Translations under genes and position numbers: made by a program
Part shown: positions 7,438 to 16,502 of the stretch, in pieces
How positions within the stretch are numbered: position 1 is the first letter of the stretch
Layout: every line of letters starts with the position of its first letter
Source: Oricola sp.
Lineage (GTDB): Bacteria; Pseudomonadota; Alphaproteobacteria; Rhizobiales; Rhizobiaceae
NCBI RefSeq assembly: GCF_022763245.1
Contig: NZ_JALEGV010000041.1
Span: forward strand, 791,223-855,222
Length of the DNA stretch: 64,000 bases
Direction of reading: 5' to 3'
Notes under the pieces: model-generated
Told to the model about the DNA's origin: nothing
The model's input: only the letters and a program-made list of their open reading frames with translations
Database searches by the model: none

Positions 7438-8571
7438 ATGAACGTGGCGGCGGCACCGGTGGATCCGGACGGGCTGATGGAATTTTCGGTGGTCTTCACC
7501 GATCGGTCCCTCAATCACATGTCGAAGGTGTTCCAGGGCGTCATGAACGACCTCTACGCCATGCTGACCGAGGTCTATGGCGCCGAGGCGGCCGTGATCG
7601 TGCCCGGCGGCGGCACCTATGCGATGGAGGCGGTCGCCCGCCAGTTCGCCACCGACGCCAAGGCGATGGTCATCCGCAACGGCTGGTTCTCCTATCGCTG
7701 GACGCAGATCTTCGAGATGGGCGCCATCCCGTCGGAGACGGTGGTGGTCAAGGCGAGGCAGGTCGGCAACGAGAGCACCTCGGCCTTTGCGCCGGACGCC
7801 GCCGACGCGCTCGCCGCGCGCATCCGCGAGGAGCGGCCGGGCGTCGTCTTCGCGCCGCATGTGGAGACGGCGTCGGGCGTCATCCTGCCGGACGGCCACA
7901 TCAAGGCGATCGCCGACGCGGCGCACGAGGTCGGCGCGCTGTTCGTGCTCGACTGCGTCGCCTCCGGGTCGATCTGGGTCGACATGGCGTCGACCGGCGT
8001 CGACGTGCTGATCTCCGCGCCCCAGAAGGGCTGGAGCGCCTCGCCGGCGGCCGGCCTCGTCATGCTGAGCCCGCGCGCGCTGGAGCGGCTGGGCGAGACG
8101 ACGAGCACGAGCTTCGCGATCGACCTGCGCAAGTGGCACGACATCATGCAGGCCTATGTGAATGGCGGCCATGCCTACCACGCGACCATGCCGACGGACG
8201 CCCTGAAGGTGCTGCGCGACCGTATGGTCGAGACTCGCGATTTCGGCTTCGAACTGGCCCGCGAGCGGCAGTGGGAGCTCGGCCGCAAGGTGCGCGCGCT
8301 GCTCGCCGCAAACGGCTACGCCTCGGTCGCCGCCCCCGGCTTCGAGGCGCCGGGCGTCGTCGTCAGCTACACCAAGGACCCCGACATCCAGAACGGCAAG
8401 AAGTTCGTCGCCGAAGGCATGCAGATCGCCGCCGGCGTGCCGCTGATGTGCGACGAACCCGCCGATTTCCGCACCTTCCGCGTCGGTCTTTTCGGCCTCG
8501 ACAAGCTGGCGGATGTGGACGGGACCGTGGCACGGCTGGAAGCGGTGCTGGAGACGATCGCGGAGGGGTGA
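7438..8571 (+). CDS. Class V PLP aminotransferase (alanine/serine-glyoxylate type)
   Basis: 377 residues with a clear RBS (GAGGAG) before ATG 7438. The fold-type I class V signature is present: VPGGGTYAMEAV for cofactor phosphate binding, ASGVILPDGHI, an Asp in VLDCVAS, and SAPQKGW with the PLP-binding Lys at about 197. Family members move amino groups from Ala or Ser to glyoxylate, or act as related beta-lyases. The gene stands alone between the peptide cluster and the helicase, so context does not refine the substrate. Confidence 0.85.
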   Translation: MNVAAAPVDPDGLMEFSVVFTDRSLNHMSKVFQGVMNDLYAMLTEVYGAEAAVIVPGGGTYAMEAVARQFATDAKAMVIRNGWFSYRWTQIFEMGAIPSETVVVKARQVGNESTSAFAPDAADALAARIREERPGVVFAPHVETASGVILPDGHIKAIADAAHEVGALFVLDCVASGSIWVDMASTGVDVLISAPQKGWSASPAAGLVMLSPRALERLGETTSTSFAIDLRKWHDIMQAYVNGGHAYHATMPTDALKVLRDRMVETRDFGFELARERQWELGRKVRALLAANGYASVAAPGFEAPGVVVSYTKDPDIQNGKKFVAEGMQIAAGVPLMCDEPADFRTFRVGLFGLDKLADVDGTVARLEAVLETIAEG

Positions 8572-8590
8572 CCTGAGGGGGACGAACCTT

Positions 8591-8726
8591 CCTTCTCCCT
8601 TGATGGGAGAAGGTGGCGCGCGCAGCGCGTCGGATGAGGGTGATGGCTCGATTTCGGAGAACCCCTCATCCGTTTTCGCCCGTTCACGGAACGGACTAAA
8701 ACACCTTCTCCCACAAGGGGAGAAGG
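8591..8726. repeat. RIME-like intergenic palindromic element
   Basis: Two similar palindromes bracket this 136-bp element: CCTTCTCCC-TTGAT-GGGAGAAGG at 8591-8613 and CCTTCTCCC-ACAAG-GGGAGAAGG at 8704-8726. Between them lie a GC-rich stem (GCGCGCGCAGCGCG) and inverted CTCATCC/GGATGAG copies. This matches the layout of Rhizobium intergenic mosaic elements, which are short, non-coding and present in many copies. It fills most of the gap between the aminotransferase and the helicase and may also act as a transcription terminator. Confidence 0.65.
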
Positions 8727-8834
8727 GAGGAGCCTAGACGGAAAGCCCCGAAGCCCGCGTTCCCCCCCAAACAATTGCTGCCCAAAATGCGCGCAACATG
8801 ATACTCGGCGTCTTTCACAGACAGGACCAAGACG

Positions 8835-10661
8835 CTGAGTACCGAGCCCACATCCCCCGCCATCCATCCGGCCCTCGCTTCCGCCCTCGAGGCGAAGGGC
8901 TATAGCCAGCTGACGCCAGTTCAGCTGGCGATGACGAACGCGGAGCATGGCGAGGCCGACCTCCTGGTCTCGGCGCAGACCGGTTCGGGCAAGACGGTCG
9001 CCTTCGGCATCGCGGTCGCGCCGACGCTCCTGGGAGAGGGCGAGCGCTTCGAGGCGGCCGGCGCGCCGCTCGGCCTGATCATCGCCCCGACGCGCGAACT
9101 CGCCATCCAGGTGAAGCGGGAGCTCGACTGGCTCTACGCGGCGGCCGAGGTGAAGATCGCCACCTGCGTGGGCGGCATGGACATGCGCACCGAGCGCCGC
9201 GCGCTGGAACGCGGCGCGCACCTGGTGGTCGGCACGCCCGGGCGCCTGCGCGACCACATCACGCGCGGCGCGCTGGACCTTGGCGCCCTGCGCGCGGTGG
9301 TGCTCGACGAGGCCGACGAGATGCTGGACCTCGGCTTTCGCGAGGACCTGGAATTCATCCTCGGCGCGGCGCCGGAGGAACGCCGGACCCTGCTGTTCTC
9401 GGCGACCGTGCGGCGCGGCATCGCCGAACTGGCCAAGACGGTGCAGAAGGACGCGGTGCGCATCGAGACGACCGCGCAGACCGAGCAGCACGCCGACATC
9501 GAGTACCAGCTGATGCTGGTGCGCCGCGACGAGCGCGAACACGCCATCATCAACGCGCTGCTGGACACCGACTCGACCAGCGCGCTGGTGTTCTGCCACA
9601 CGCGCGAGGCGGTGCGCCATCTCACGGCGCGGCTTGCCAATCGCGGCTTTTCGGTGGTGGCGCTGTCGGGCGAGATGGCGCAGTCGGAGCGCTCGAACGC
9701 GCTGCAATCCATGCGCGACGGGCGCGCCCATGTCTGCGTGGCGACCGACGTGGCGGCGCGCGGCATCGACCTGCCGAACCTCGACCTGGTGGTCCACGCC
9801 GACGTGCCGAGCAACCCGGAGACGCTGCTGCACCGCTCCGGGCGCACCGGCCGCGCCGGCCGCAAGGGCGTCTGCGTGCTGATCGTGCCGGAACATCGGC
9901 GCGGCGCGGCGCATCGGGTGCTGAACATGGCCAAGTTGACGGCGACCATGCGCGCCGCGCCTGGCATCGCCGACATCGAGTCGCGCTATCGCCGGCGCAT
10001 GCTCGACGCCGCCGTCTCGGCCGCCGCGCCCGACGAGCAGGAGGCGGAGATCGTCGCCGAGATGCTGGAGAAGGCGGGGCCCGAGCGCATCGCCGCGGCG
10101 TTCCTTCGCCTGCAACGCGCCGCCCACCCCGTGCCCGAGGAACTGTGGCCGCTGCCCGCCGAGGCCCTGCAGGACAAGCGTGGCGCGCGCGACCGCCGGT
10201 CGGCAAAGGACGGCGCGCCGACGCGCGAGCCGCGCCCGGAGATGCAGGGCGGCGTCTGGTTCACCATCTCGATCGGGCGCAAGCAACGCGCGGATCCGAA
10301 ATTCCTGCTGCCGATGATCTGCAACGCCGGCGGCGTGACGAAACGCGATGTCGGCGCGATCCGGATCGACGACACCGAAACCCGCTTCGAGATCTCCGCC
10401 GACAAGGCCGACGCCTATGCCGAGCGCATCCGCCAGCCCGGCAGCGTCGAAAAAGGCATCACCATCACCCCGGCCGGCGCGCCGGGCGCACGGCCGAAGC
10501 CGGGCAAGCCAAGGGACGGGAAACCAAGGGACGGCAAACCGAGGGACGGGAAGCCGAAATTCCGCGACGGCGCCAAGCCGGGCCGCAAGCCCAAGGGCCC
10601 GCCGGCAGAACGCGGCCCGAAGCCGAAACACAAGGGCAAGAAGCCGAAGCGGCAGGGGTGA
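8835..10661 (+). CDS. DEAD-box ATP-dependent RNA helicase, probable CTG start
   Basis: 608 residues if begun at CTG 8835. The first in-frame ATG (8931) would delete the Q motif (GYSQLTPVQ), and no ATG, GTG or TTG exists between the upstream stop at 8799 and 8931. An AGGA lies 9 bp before the CTG. Motifs in order: AQTGSGKT (about 47-54), PTRELAIQV, GTPGRL, VLDEADEM (about 155), SAT (about 187) and HRSGRTGRAGR (about 332). A DbpA-like RNA-binding segment and a basic tail with three GKPRDG repeats follow. The role is RNA unwinding, perhaps in ribosome assembly or the cold response. A decayed second copy of its 3' end lies at 11634-11810. Confidence 0.88.
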   Translation: MSTEPTSPAIHPALASALEAKGYSQLTPVQLAMTNAEHGEADLLVSAQTGSGKTVAFGIAVAPTLLGEGERFEAAGAPLGLIIAPTRELAIQVKRELDWLYAAAEVKIATCVGGMDMRTERRALERGAHLVVGTPGRLRDHITRGALDLGALRAVVLDEADEMLDLGFREDLEFILGAAPEERRTLLFSATVRRGIAELAKTVQKDAVRIETTAQTEQHADIEYQLMLVRRDEREHAIINALLDTDSTSALVFCHTREAVRHLTARLANRGFSVVALSGEMAQSERSNALQSMRDGRAHVCVATDVAARGIDLPNLDLVVHADVPSNPETLLHRSGRTGRAGRKGVCVLIVPEHRRGAAHRVLNMAKLTATMRAAPGIADIESRYRRRMLDAAVSAAAPDEQEAEIVAEMLEKAGPERIAAAFLRLQRAAHPVPEELWPLPAEALQDKRGARDRRSAKDGAPTREPRPEMQGGVWFTISIGRKQRADPKFLLPMICNAGGVTKRDVGAIRIDDTETRFEISADKADAYAERIRQPGSVEKGITITPAGAPGARPKPGKPRDGKPRDGKPRDGKPKFRDGAKPGRKPKGPPAERGPKPKHKGKKPKRQG

Positions 10662-10841
10662 GCGGGGGAAGGGCCAGGATGTTAAAACGATACGCTGTCG
10701 TCCTCGCCAAGAAGGGCAAACGGCTCGCCGAAAGTGACGCCGCTCGGCACCGATTTGGCCTAGACGGTATTGCTCAAGATCGTTGACCGGACGGGCGAAA
10801 GCCACAACGATACCCACCGGGGCAAAGACGGGCATCGAGTT

Positions 10842-11630
10842 ATGCAGGGAATCCCAAATTCGGTAATCGGCGCGGTGTCATCGGTGCTTGGCGCCTACTA
10901 TTACAGCCACAGTCGGCTCAATGGCCTTTTCATGGAAAGCGGCGCTCCTGGAGATGTGCCGGATGGAAACTGCGAGGACAAATGTGTTCGGTGGTTGAAA
11001 CGCTGTAATGATGACCCGGCTACTGACGCATTGGCGGTTCTCGGTCACATTATTGAGCCTTTCATGGATGAAGACCACTCGAATGACGAACACCGTCGCG
11101 GGCAAGATCGCATTACGAAAGCACTCGCCCGAAACCAGCTTGCCTACCACATGAATGGAGTCATCACGCGCGCGGGCGCTACTTCGGCGTCAAAAACCTT
11201 GGCAGATTTTTTCAAGATAGGCGATTTCGCCTCGATCGAGGCGGAATTTAGCAGGGCGATTTCCAATGTAGAAAGTGATCCACATGCCGCGATCACTGCC
11301 GCATCGTCGATCGTAGAAGCTTTCTGCAAGACCTACATCGACGTGCATGGACTGGAAATGCCTATGACACAGACAATAGGTCCGCTTTGGAAGACTGTCC
11401 AAAGGACGCTTGGCCTTAACCCAGATAGGCTTCTTGGTGATGACGAAAATCGAATACTAAGCGGATTGACATCGATAGTAGATGGAATCGGCACTTTACG
11501 GACGCATATAGGATCAGCGCACGGTAGGGGCATTGCACCACCACCAATTACGTCATCTGATGCCCGACTTGCTGTGAACGCAGCACACACGTTGGTTACG
11601 TTCGCGATGGAGAGATGGCACTCGAAATGA
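10842..11630 (+). CDS. Abortive-infection C-terminal (Abi_C-like) domain protein
   Basis: 262 residues from ATG 10842; a TTG at 10770 would extend it. The C-terminal half carries the Abi_C pattern: DPHAAITAASSIVEAFCKTYI around residues 150-170, and GLTSIVDGIGTLRTHIGSAHG near 213-235. The N-terminal half is not recognised. Proteins with this domain are found in phage-defence settings, where they cause growth arrest on infection. The gene is visibly poorer in G+C than its neighbours and sits exactly between the intact helicase and a displaced helicase tail, which points to horizontal acquisition. The domain call is fair; the defence role is inferred. Confidence 0.65.
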   Translation: MQGIPNSVIGAVSSVLGAYYYSHSRLNGLFMESGAPGDVPDGNCEDKCVRWLKRCNDDPATDALAVLGHIIEPFMDEDHSNDEHRRGQDRITKALARNQLAYHMNGVITRAGATSASKTLADFFKIGDFASIEAEFSRAISNVESDPHAAITAASSIVEAFCKTYIDVHGLEMPMTQTIGPLWKTVQRTLGLNPDRLLGDDENRILSGLTSIVDGIGTLRTHIGSAHGRGIAPPPITSSDARLAVNAAHTLVTFAMERWHSK

Positions 11631-11633
11631 TTC

Positions 11634-11810
11634 TGGCATTCTTATCGCGCCGGCCGGCGAGATACACGGCAAGCTGAGGCAAGCGAAACCGAGGGATGCG
11701 AAACCGAAATTCAAGAAGGGCTGCAAGCCGGGCGGCAGATTCAAGGGCCAGGAAAGCGATCGCGGCCCCAAGTTGAACACAGGGGGCGGAAGTCGAAGCG
11801 GCAGCGGTGA
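11634..11810 (+). pseudogene. Decayed duplicate of the DEAD-box helicase 3' end
   Basis: Starting just after the Abi_C stop, the DNA aligns with the last 180 bp or so of the helicase at 10482-10661. GILIAPAGE corresponds to GITITPAGA, AKPRDAKPKF to GKPRDGKPKF, KPGGRFKG to KPGRKPKG, and KSKRQR-stop to KPKRQG-stop. It has point changes, one lost GKPRDG unit and at least one single-base deletion near 11777. It has no start of its own. Best read as the original or duplicated tail displaced by insertion of the intervening 970 bp. Confidence 0.75.
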
Positions 11811-11832
11811 TCGGGGCGCGAGGCTGGACCTG

Positions 11833-11854
11833 CCTTCTCACCTCGTGGGAGAAG
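11833..11854. repeat. Degenerate RIME-type palindrome
   Basis: CCTTCTCACCTCGTGGGAGAAG resembles the two palindromes at 8591 and 8704 (CTTCTC-N-GAGAAG arms) but with an altered loop and one mismatch. It probably belongs to the same dispersed repeat family. Confidence 0.45.
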
Positions 11855-11900
11855 AGAGGAGCCTGAAACGAAATCTCCGAGATTAGCCAAGGGCTCTAAC

Positions 11901-11949
11901 CCAACCTCCGTCATCCTCGGGCTTGACCCGAGGACCCATTCCGTGAAGC
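11901..11949. repeat. Left 49-bp inverted repeat of the GIY-YIG element
   Basis: The reverse complement of this block occurs without a mismatch at 12266-12314. Each arm contains its own small palindrome, CCTCGGG-CTTGA-CCCGAGG, so each can also fold alone. The match ends abruptly on both sides. Together the arms bound a 414-bp unit holding only the GIY-YIG gene. Confidence 0.9.
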
Positions 11950-11956
11950 TCGAACG

Positions 11957-12225
11957 ATGGGTGGCTATGTCTACATGCTGGCGAGCAAGAAGGGCGGCAC
12001 GATCCATATCGGCGTGACCGACGACCTGTCGCAGCGCGTCTACGATCACAAGGAACGCATCAACAAGAAGAGCTTTACCTCGACCTACGGTGCGGTCCGT
12101 CTCGTCTGGTACGAGGAACATGACGACATAACCGACGCGAGAAATCGCTGAAGCGTTGGCGGCGTCAATGGAAGATCGACCTGATCGAGTCGATGAATCC
12201 CGAGTGGAATGAGCTTTTTCGCGGC
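11957..12225 (+). pseudogene. GIY-YIG nuclease gene, frameshifted
   Basis: The first frame (ATG 11957) gives GYVYMLASKKGG, HIGVTDDLSQRVYDHKE and LVWYEEHDDITDA, then hits a stop at 12149. The expected continuation REKSLKRWRRQWKIDLIES and MNPEWNEL is present in another frame from 12136. The intact family is a single-domain GIY-YIG endonuclease-like protein of about 95 residues, common in alphaproteobacteria. A small deletion after ITDA has broken this copy. It sits inside perfect inverted repeats, so it is probably the former enzyme of a small mobile unit. Confidence 0.8.
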
Positions 12226-12265
12226 ATTGGGTGGTCATTGTTCTGCATCACCACACCAAGTGGCG

Positions 12266-12314
12266 GCTTCACGGAATGGGTCCTCGGGTCAAGCCCGAGG
12301 ATGACGGAGGTTGG
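12266..12314. repeat. Right 49-bp inverted repeat of the GIY-YIG element
   Basis: Exact reverse complement of 11901-11949. Because both arms are still identical while the enclosed gene is frameshifted, either the element arrived recently or the arms are kept identical by gene conversion or hairpin processing. Confidence 0.9.
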
Positions 12315-12359
12315 AATTGGCCTCGGCGGATAGTCTTCGACATCAAGCCCAATCAAGAA

Positions 12360-12383
12360 ACCCCGGAGCTCTCACCCCGGGGT
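12360..12383 (-). terminator. Rho-independent terminator of the beta-oxidation operon
   Basis: On the minus strand ACCCCGG pairs with CCGGGGT across a 10-base loop and is followed by TTTCTT. It lies 27 bp after the stop of the FadJ-like gene, the last gene of the leftward operon. Confidence 0.75.
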
Positions 12384-12409
12384 CTCTCTAACTCAGTCAG
12401 GCGCCTCGC

Positions 12410-14626
12410 TTACGCCGCCTCGTCCATCTGCGCGTACGGATCGAACCGCGTGTAGAAGGTCTCGCTGTTTTCGGCCATTTCCTTCAAGAGCTTCGGCACC
12501 TTGAACTGCGCGCCGTATTTCTTGCGGAGTTTCTCGGCCAGCTTGACGAAATTGGCGACGCCCATGCCGTCGATGTAGGAGAGCGTGCCTCCCGTGTAGG
12601 GGGCGAAGCCGAAGGCGAGGATGGAGCCGACATCGGCTTCGCGCGGGTCGGTGACGATGCCTTCTTCCATGACGCGGGCCGCTTCCAGCGCGATCACCAC
12701 GAGCAGGCGCTGCTTCAGCTCCTCGAAATCGACGCTGTCTGCGTCCTGCTGGGCGTAGAGCGTCTTCAGCTCGGGCCACAGGTGCTTCTTCGCGGGCTTC
12801 GCCGGGTAGTCGTAGAAGCCCTTGCCGTTCTTGCGGCCGTGGCGGCCATGCGTGTCGACCATGGTGTCGATCAGCTCCATGTGGCGCGGATCGACGGCCT
12901 TGTCGCCGAGGTCGCGGATCGTCTGGCGCATGATCTTCTGGGCGAGGTCGATGGCGGTCTCGTCGGTCAGCGCCAGCGGGCCGACCGGCATGCCGGCGAG
13001 CTTGGCGGCGTTCTCGATCATCGCCGGCGGCACGCCCTCGATCAGCATCGAGAAGGCCTCCTGCATGTAGCGCAGCACGCAGCGGTTGACGTAGAAGCCG
13101 CGCGTGTCGTTGACGACGATCGGCGTCTTCTTGATGGCGCGCACATAGTCCATCGCGACCGCCAGCGCCTTGTCGCCGGTGCGCTTGCCCAGGATGATCT
13201 CGACCAGCATCATCCGGTCGACCGGCGAGAAGAAGTGGATGCCGATGAAGTTCTTCGGCCGCTTGGAGTTCTTGGCCAGCGCCGTGATCGGGATGGTCGA
13301 GGTGTTGGACGCGAAGACGGCCGACGGCTTCAACTGCGCCTCGCCCTGCTCGGTCGCGGTCTTCTTGACTTCCGAATCCTCGAACACCGCCTCGATGATC
13401 AGGTCGGCGCCTTCCAGATCGGCGTAATCCGTGGTCGGCGTGATCAGCGACAGGAGCTGGTCCTTTTCCTCGGTGGTGGCGCGGCCCTTCTGCATCGCCT
13501 TGGCGACGAGGCCCTCGGAATGTGCCTTGCCCTTTTCGGCGGCTTCCATCGTGCGGTCGAGGAGAACGACCGGGATGCCGGCCTTGGCCGTCACATAGGC
13601 GATGCCGGCGCCCATGAAACCGGCGCCGAGGACGCCGATCTTCTTGAACTTCGTCGGCCGAACGCCGTCGGGACGGCGCGCGCCCTTGTTGAGCTCCTGC
13701 AGCGAGACGAAGAGCGAGCGGATCATCGAGCCGGCTTCCGTCGTCTGCAGCACATGGGCGAAATAGCGCTGCTCGACCTTGAGCGCCGTGTCGAAGGGCA
13801 ATTGCAGGCCCTCATAGACGGCCTTCAGGATCGCGGCGGCGCCCGGATAGTTCATGTGGGTCTCGCGGCGCAGGATGGCCGAGGCCGCCGGCCACAGATT
13901 GGCGCCGGCCGGCGTGTAGATCTTGCCGCCGGGCAGCTTGAAGCCCTTCTCGTCCCAGGGCTGCACCGGCTTCAGGCCGGCCGCGATCATCGCCTTGGCG
14001 GCGGCGATCAGCTTCTTCGGCGGCACGACGTCGTGGATGAGCCCCATCGCCCTGGCGCGCGACGGCGTCAGCGACGAGCCCTGCGTCATCATCTGCAACG
14101 CGTCCTGCTGGTTGGTGAGCCGCGGCACGCGCTGGGTGCCGCCGGCGCCGGGGAAGATGCCGATCTTGACTTCCGGCAGGGCCATCTTGACGGCCGGGGA
14201 GTCGGCGGCGATGCGGCCGTGGCAGGCGAGCGACAGTTCGAACGCGCCGCCCATGCAGGTGCCGTTGATCGCCGAAACCCAGGGCTTGCCGCAGGTCTCG
14301 AGCTTGCGCCAGAGCCAGCTCATCCGGCCGGCGCCGTCGAACAGCATCTGCGTCGCCTTTTTCGGGTCCTTGGCCCTCTCGTTCTGGATGATGTCGAACA
14401 TCTTCTTGAGCATGGTGATGTCGGCACCGCCGGAAAACGAGTCCTTCTTGCCCGACGTGAACACCGCGCCCTTGATGGCGTCGTCGGCCACCACGGCGTC
14501 GATGATGGCGTCGATCTCGTCCATCACCTCTTCGGTGAAGACGTTCATCGACTTGTCCGGCATGTCCCAGGTGACGAGCGCGATGCCGTCGGCGTCGGTT
14601 TCGACGGTGAAGTTCTTGTAGGTCAC
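12410..14626 (-). CDS. fadJ: FadJ-like enoyl-CoA hydratase/3-hydroxyacyl-CoA dehydrogenase
   Basis: 738 residues from a GTG that overlaps the stop of the upstream PaiB-like gene (GTGA), implying translational coupling. The N-terminal crotonase half contains [10 protein letters not shown] and [18 protein letters not shown]. The C-terminal half has the NAD-binding [13 protein letters not shown] near residue 335 and the dehydrogenase signature [18 protein letters not shown]. It carries out the hydration and oxidation steps of fatty-acid beta-oxidation, paired with the thiolase one gene upstream. Length and domain order are those of the FadJ/FadB alpha subunit. Confidence 0.93.
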   Translation of the reverse strand: MTYKNFTVETDADGIALVTWDMPDKSMNVFTEEVMDEIDAIIDAVVADDAIKGAVFTSGKKDSFSGGADITMLKKMFDIIQNERAKDPKKATQMLFDGAGRMSWLWRKLETCGKPWVSAINGTCMGGAFELSLACHGRIAADSPAVKMALPEVKIGIFPGAGGTQRVPRLTNQQDALQMMTQGSSLTPSRARAMGLIHDVVPPKKLIAAAKAMIAAGLKPVQPWDEKGFKLPGGKIYTPAGANLWPAASAILRRETHMNYPGAAAILKAVYEGLQLPFDTALKVEQRYFAHVLQTTEAGSMIRSLFVSLQELNKGARRPDGVRPTKFKKIGVLGAGFMGAGIAYVTAKAGIPVVLLDRTMEAAEKGKAHSEGLVAKAMQKGRATTEEKDQLLSLITPTTDYADLEGADLIIEAVFEDSEVKKTATEQGEAQLKPSAVFASNTSTIPITALAKNSKRPKNFIGIHFFSPVDRMMLVEIILGKRTGDKALAVAMDYVRAIKKTPIVVNDTRGFYVNRCVLRYMQEAFSMLIEGVPPAMIENAAKLAGMPVGPLALTDETAIDLAQKIMRQTIRDLGDKAVDPRHMELIDTMVDTHGRHGRKNGKGFYDYPAKPAKKHLWPELKTLYAQQDADSVDFEELKQRLLVVIALEAARVMEEGIVTDPREADVGSILAFGFAPYTGGTLSYIDGMGVANFVKLAEKLRKKYGAQFKVPKLLKEMAENSETFYTRFDPYAQMDEAA

Positions 14627-15267
14627 TTCTGTTCTCCCAAGTTCTGTCTGGTGCGGTCCATGCGATCGGCGACGCGCGAAGCGAGGGGGCCGGAACCCCG
14701 CAAGCCGTCGATCACGCCGTCCTGGTCCGCGTCATTCTTGTGCTGGTTCAGTTTCAGCGCGCCCTCGGCCCGTTCGACATGCAGTCGCAGGCCGACGATC
14801 GCGTTCATCATGCGTTCGGTGTAGGGGCGCGGCGCGTCGGACATCGCCCAGGGCTGCGGCTGCGCCTGTTCGTGCAGATCCGTCAGGTCGGCGAGAAGGC
14901 GTTCCAGCTCCCGCGGATCGGAGATCCGTTCCAGACGGCCATGCATGTGCACCGTGACATAGGTCCATGTCGGCACGACCTTGCCGGTTTCCGCCTTGGT
15001 CGCATACCAGCCCGGATGGATGTAGGCGTGGTCGCCCTGGAAGATCGCGACGGTCGGCGCCGCCGGGTCGATCTGCCAGTGCCGGTTGGCCTTGGCGACG
15101 TGGAACTCCACCAGATAGCGGCCGCCATCCTCGCGGATCAGGCAGGGCGCATGCGTCGCGTAGAGCGCGTCGCCTTCGCCCGTGACGATGCAGCCGAACT
15201 GGATCTCGCGCGCCAGCGCCGCCAGTTTCGCCGGATCGTTCTCCTGAAAGGCTGCGGGCTGGTACAT
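14623..15267 (-). CDS. PaiB-like FMN-binding negative regulator family protein
   Basis: 214 residues from ATG 15267, chosen because MYQPAAFQ is the usual N-terminus and the thiolase stops only 5 bp before it. Family features include [28 protein letters not shown] and [13 protein letters not shown], the split-barrel flavin-binding fold of the PaiB/transcriptional regulator group. Bacillus PaiB is described as a repressor of degradative enzymes, but many homologues may simply bind flavin. Being embedded between thiolase and FadJ is unusual and suggests a regulatory or redox role in this operon. Confidence 0.85.
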   Translation of the reverse strand: MYQPAAFQENDPAKLAALAREIQFGCIVTGEGDALYATHAPCLIREDGGRYLVEFHVAKANRHWQIDPAAPTVAIFQGDHAYIHPGWYATKAETGKVVPTWTYVTVHMHGRLERISDPRELERLLADLTDLHEQAQPQPWAMSDAPRPYTERMMNAIVGLRLHVERAEGALKLNQHKNDADQDGVIDGLRGSGPLASRVADRMDRTRQNLGEQK

Positions 15268-15272
15268 GAGGG

Positions 15273-16481
15273 TCAGACCCGCTCGATGATCGTCGCGGTG
15301 CCCATGCCGGCGCCGATGCACAGCGTGACGAGCGCGGTGTTCAGATCGCGGCGTTCCAGCTCGTCGAGCACAGTGCCGAGGATCATCGCGCCGGTGGCGC
15401 CCAGCGGGTGGCCCATCGCGATCGCGCCGCCGGCGACGTTCATCTTCGCATGGTCGACCTCGAAGGCCTGCATGTAGCGCAGCACGACGGCGGCGAACGC
15501 CTCGTTCAGTTCGAAGAGGTCGATGTCGCCGATCGACATCTTCGCCTTCTTCAGGAGCTTCTCGGTCACGTCGACCGGGCCGGTGAGCATCAGCGTCGGG
15601 TCGGAGCCGATATTGGCGAAGGCCCTGATCTTCGCGCGCGGCGTCAGGCCCATCGCCTTGCCGCCGCGCTTGGAGCCGAGCAGCACGCCGGCCGCGCCGT
15701 CGACGATGCCGGACGAGTTGCCGGCATGGTGGACATAGTTGATCGCCTCGACCTCCGGATGGCCGGCGATGCCGACGGCCTCGAAACCGCCCATCTGGCC
15801 GGGCATGACGAAGGAGGGGTTGAGGCTGGCGAGCCCCTGCATGTCGGTGCCGGGACGCATGTGCTCGTCACGGTCGAGGATCGTCAGGCCGTTCTGGTCC
15901 TTCACCGGAATGACCGATTTGGCGAAATGGCCCTTGTCCCAGCTTTCCGCCGAGCGCTTCTGGCTTTCGACCGCATAGGCGTCGACGTCGTCGCGCGAAA
16001 AGCCGTATTTGGTGGCGATCAGGTCGGCCGAGACGCCCTGCGGCATGAAATAGGCCGGGATGTTGACCGAGGGGTCCATGTACCAGGCGCCGCCGGACGC
16101 GCCCATGCCGATGCGCGACATGGATTCCACGCCGCCCGCGATGACGATGTCGTCGGCGCCCTGGGCGATCTTCGCCGCGCCGAAATTCACCGCGTCGAGG
16201 CCGGACGCGCAGAAGCGGTTGATCTGCATGCCGGGCGCCTCGGTGGCATAGCCCGCCTCGAAGACGGAGGCGCGCGCGATGTCGCCGCCGGCCTCGTAGA
16301 CCGGATCGACGCAGCCGAAGATCACGTCGTCGACCTTGGACGTGTCGAGACCGTTGCGGTCGCGCAGCGCTTCCAGCACCTTGGCGCCGAGGCGCGGCGT
16401 CGGAACCTCGTGCAGGCTCCCGTCCTTCTTGCCGCGCCCGCGCGGCGTGCGCACGGCGTCATAGATGAATGCGTCAGCCAT
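15273..16481 (-). CDS. Acetyl-CoA C-acyltransferase (thiolase)
   Basis: 402 residues with all thiolase landmarks: the nucleophilic Cys in [13 protein letters not shown] at about residue 90, the His in [10 protein letters not shown], and the second Cys in [10 protein letters not shown] near the C-terminus. It cleaves 3-ketoacyl-CoA to acetyl-CoA and a shortened acyl-CoA, the last step of beta-oxidation. With the FadJ-like protein two genes downstream it should form the beta subunit of the trifunctional complex. Confidence 0.93.
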   Translation of the reverse strand: MADAFIYDAVRTPRGRGKKDGSLHEVPTPRLGAKVLEALRDRNGLDTSKVDDVIFGCVDPVYEAGGDIARASVFEAGYATEAPGMQINRFCASGLDAVNFGAAKIAQGADDIVIAGGVESMSRIGMGASGGAWYMDPSVNIPAYFMPQGVSADLIATKYGFSRDDVDAYAVESQKRSAESWDKGHFAKSVIPVKDQNGLTILDRDEHMRPGTDMQGLASLNPSFVMPGQMGGFEAVGIAGHPEVEAINYVHHAGNSSGIVDGAAGVLLGSKRGGKAMGLTPRAKIRAFANIGSDPTLMLTGPVDVTEKLLKKAKMSIGDIDLFELNEAFAAVVLRYMQAFEVDHAKMNVAGGAIAMGHPLGATGAMILGTVLDELERRDLNTALVTLCIGAGMGTATIIERV

Positions 16482-16502
16482 CGTGTGTCTCCTTGATCTT
16501 TT

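Noticed and set aside
10497-10560. Tandem short repeats in the helicase gene as a CRISPR-like array
   Set aside because: They are in-frame GKPRDG codon repeats in a basic tail, with no spacers.
8367-10835. 822-codon minus-strand ORF across aminotransferase end, RIME element and helicase
   Set aside because: It runs through a non-coding repeat and two real genes, so it cannot be a natural coding unit.
11957-12225. Homing endonuclease in an intron
   Set aside because: No interrupted host gene or intron structure surrounds it; the boundaries are perfect inverted repeats in intergenic DNA.
12782-14824. Long ORF on the plus strand opposite the FadJ-like gene
   Set aside because: It is antisense to a well-supported enzyme, has skewed Arg/Gly/Val/Asp composition typical of GC-rich shadow frames, and shows no domain.
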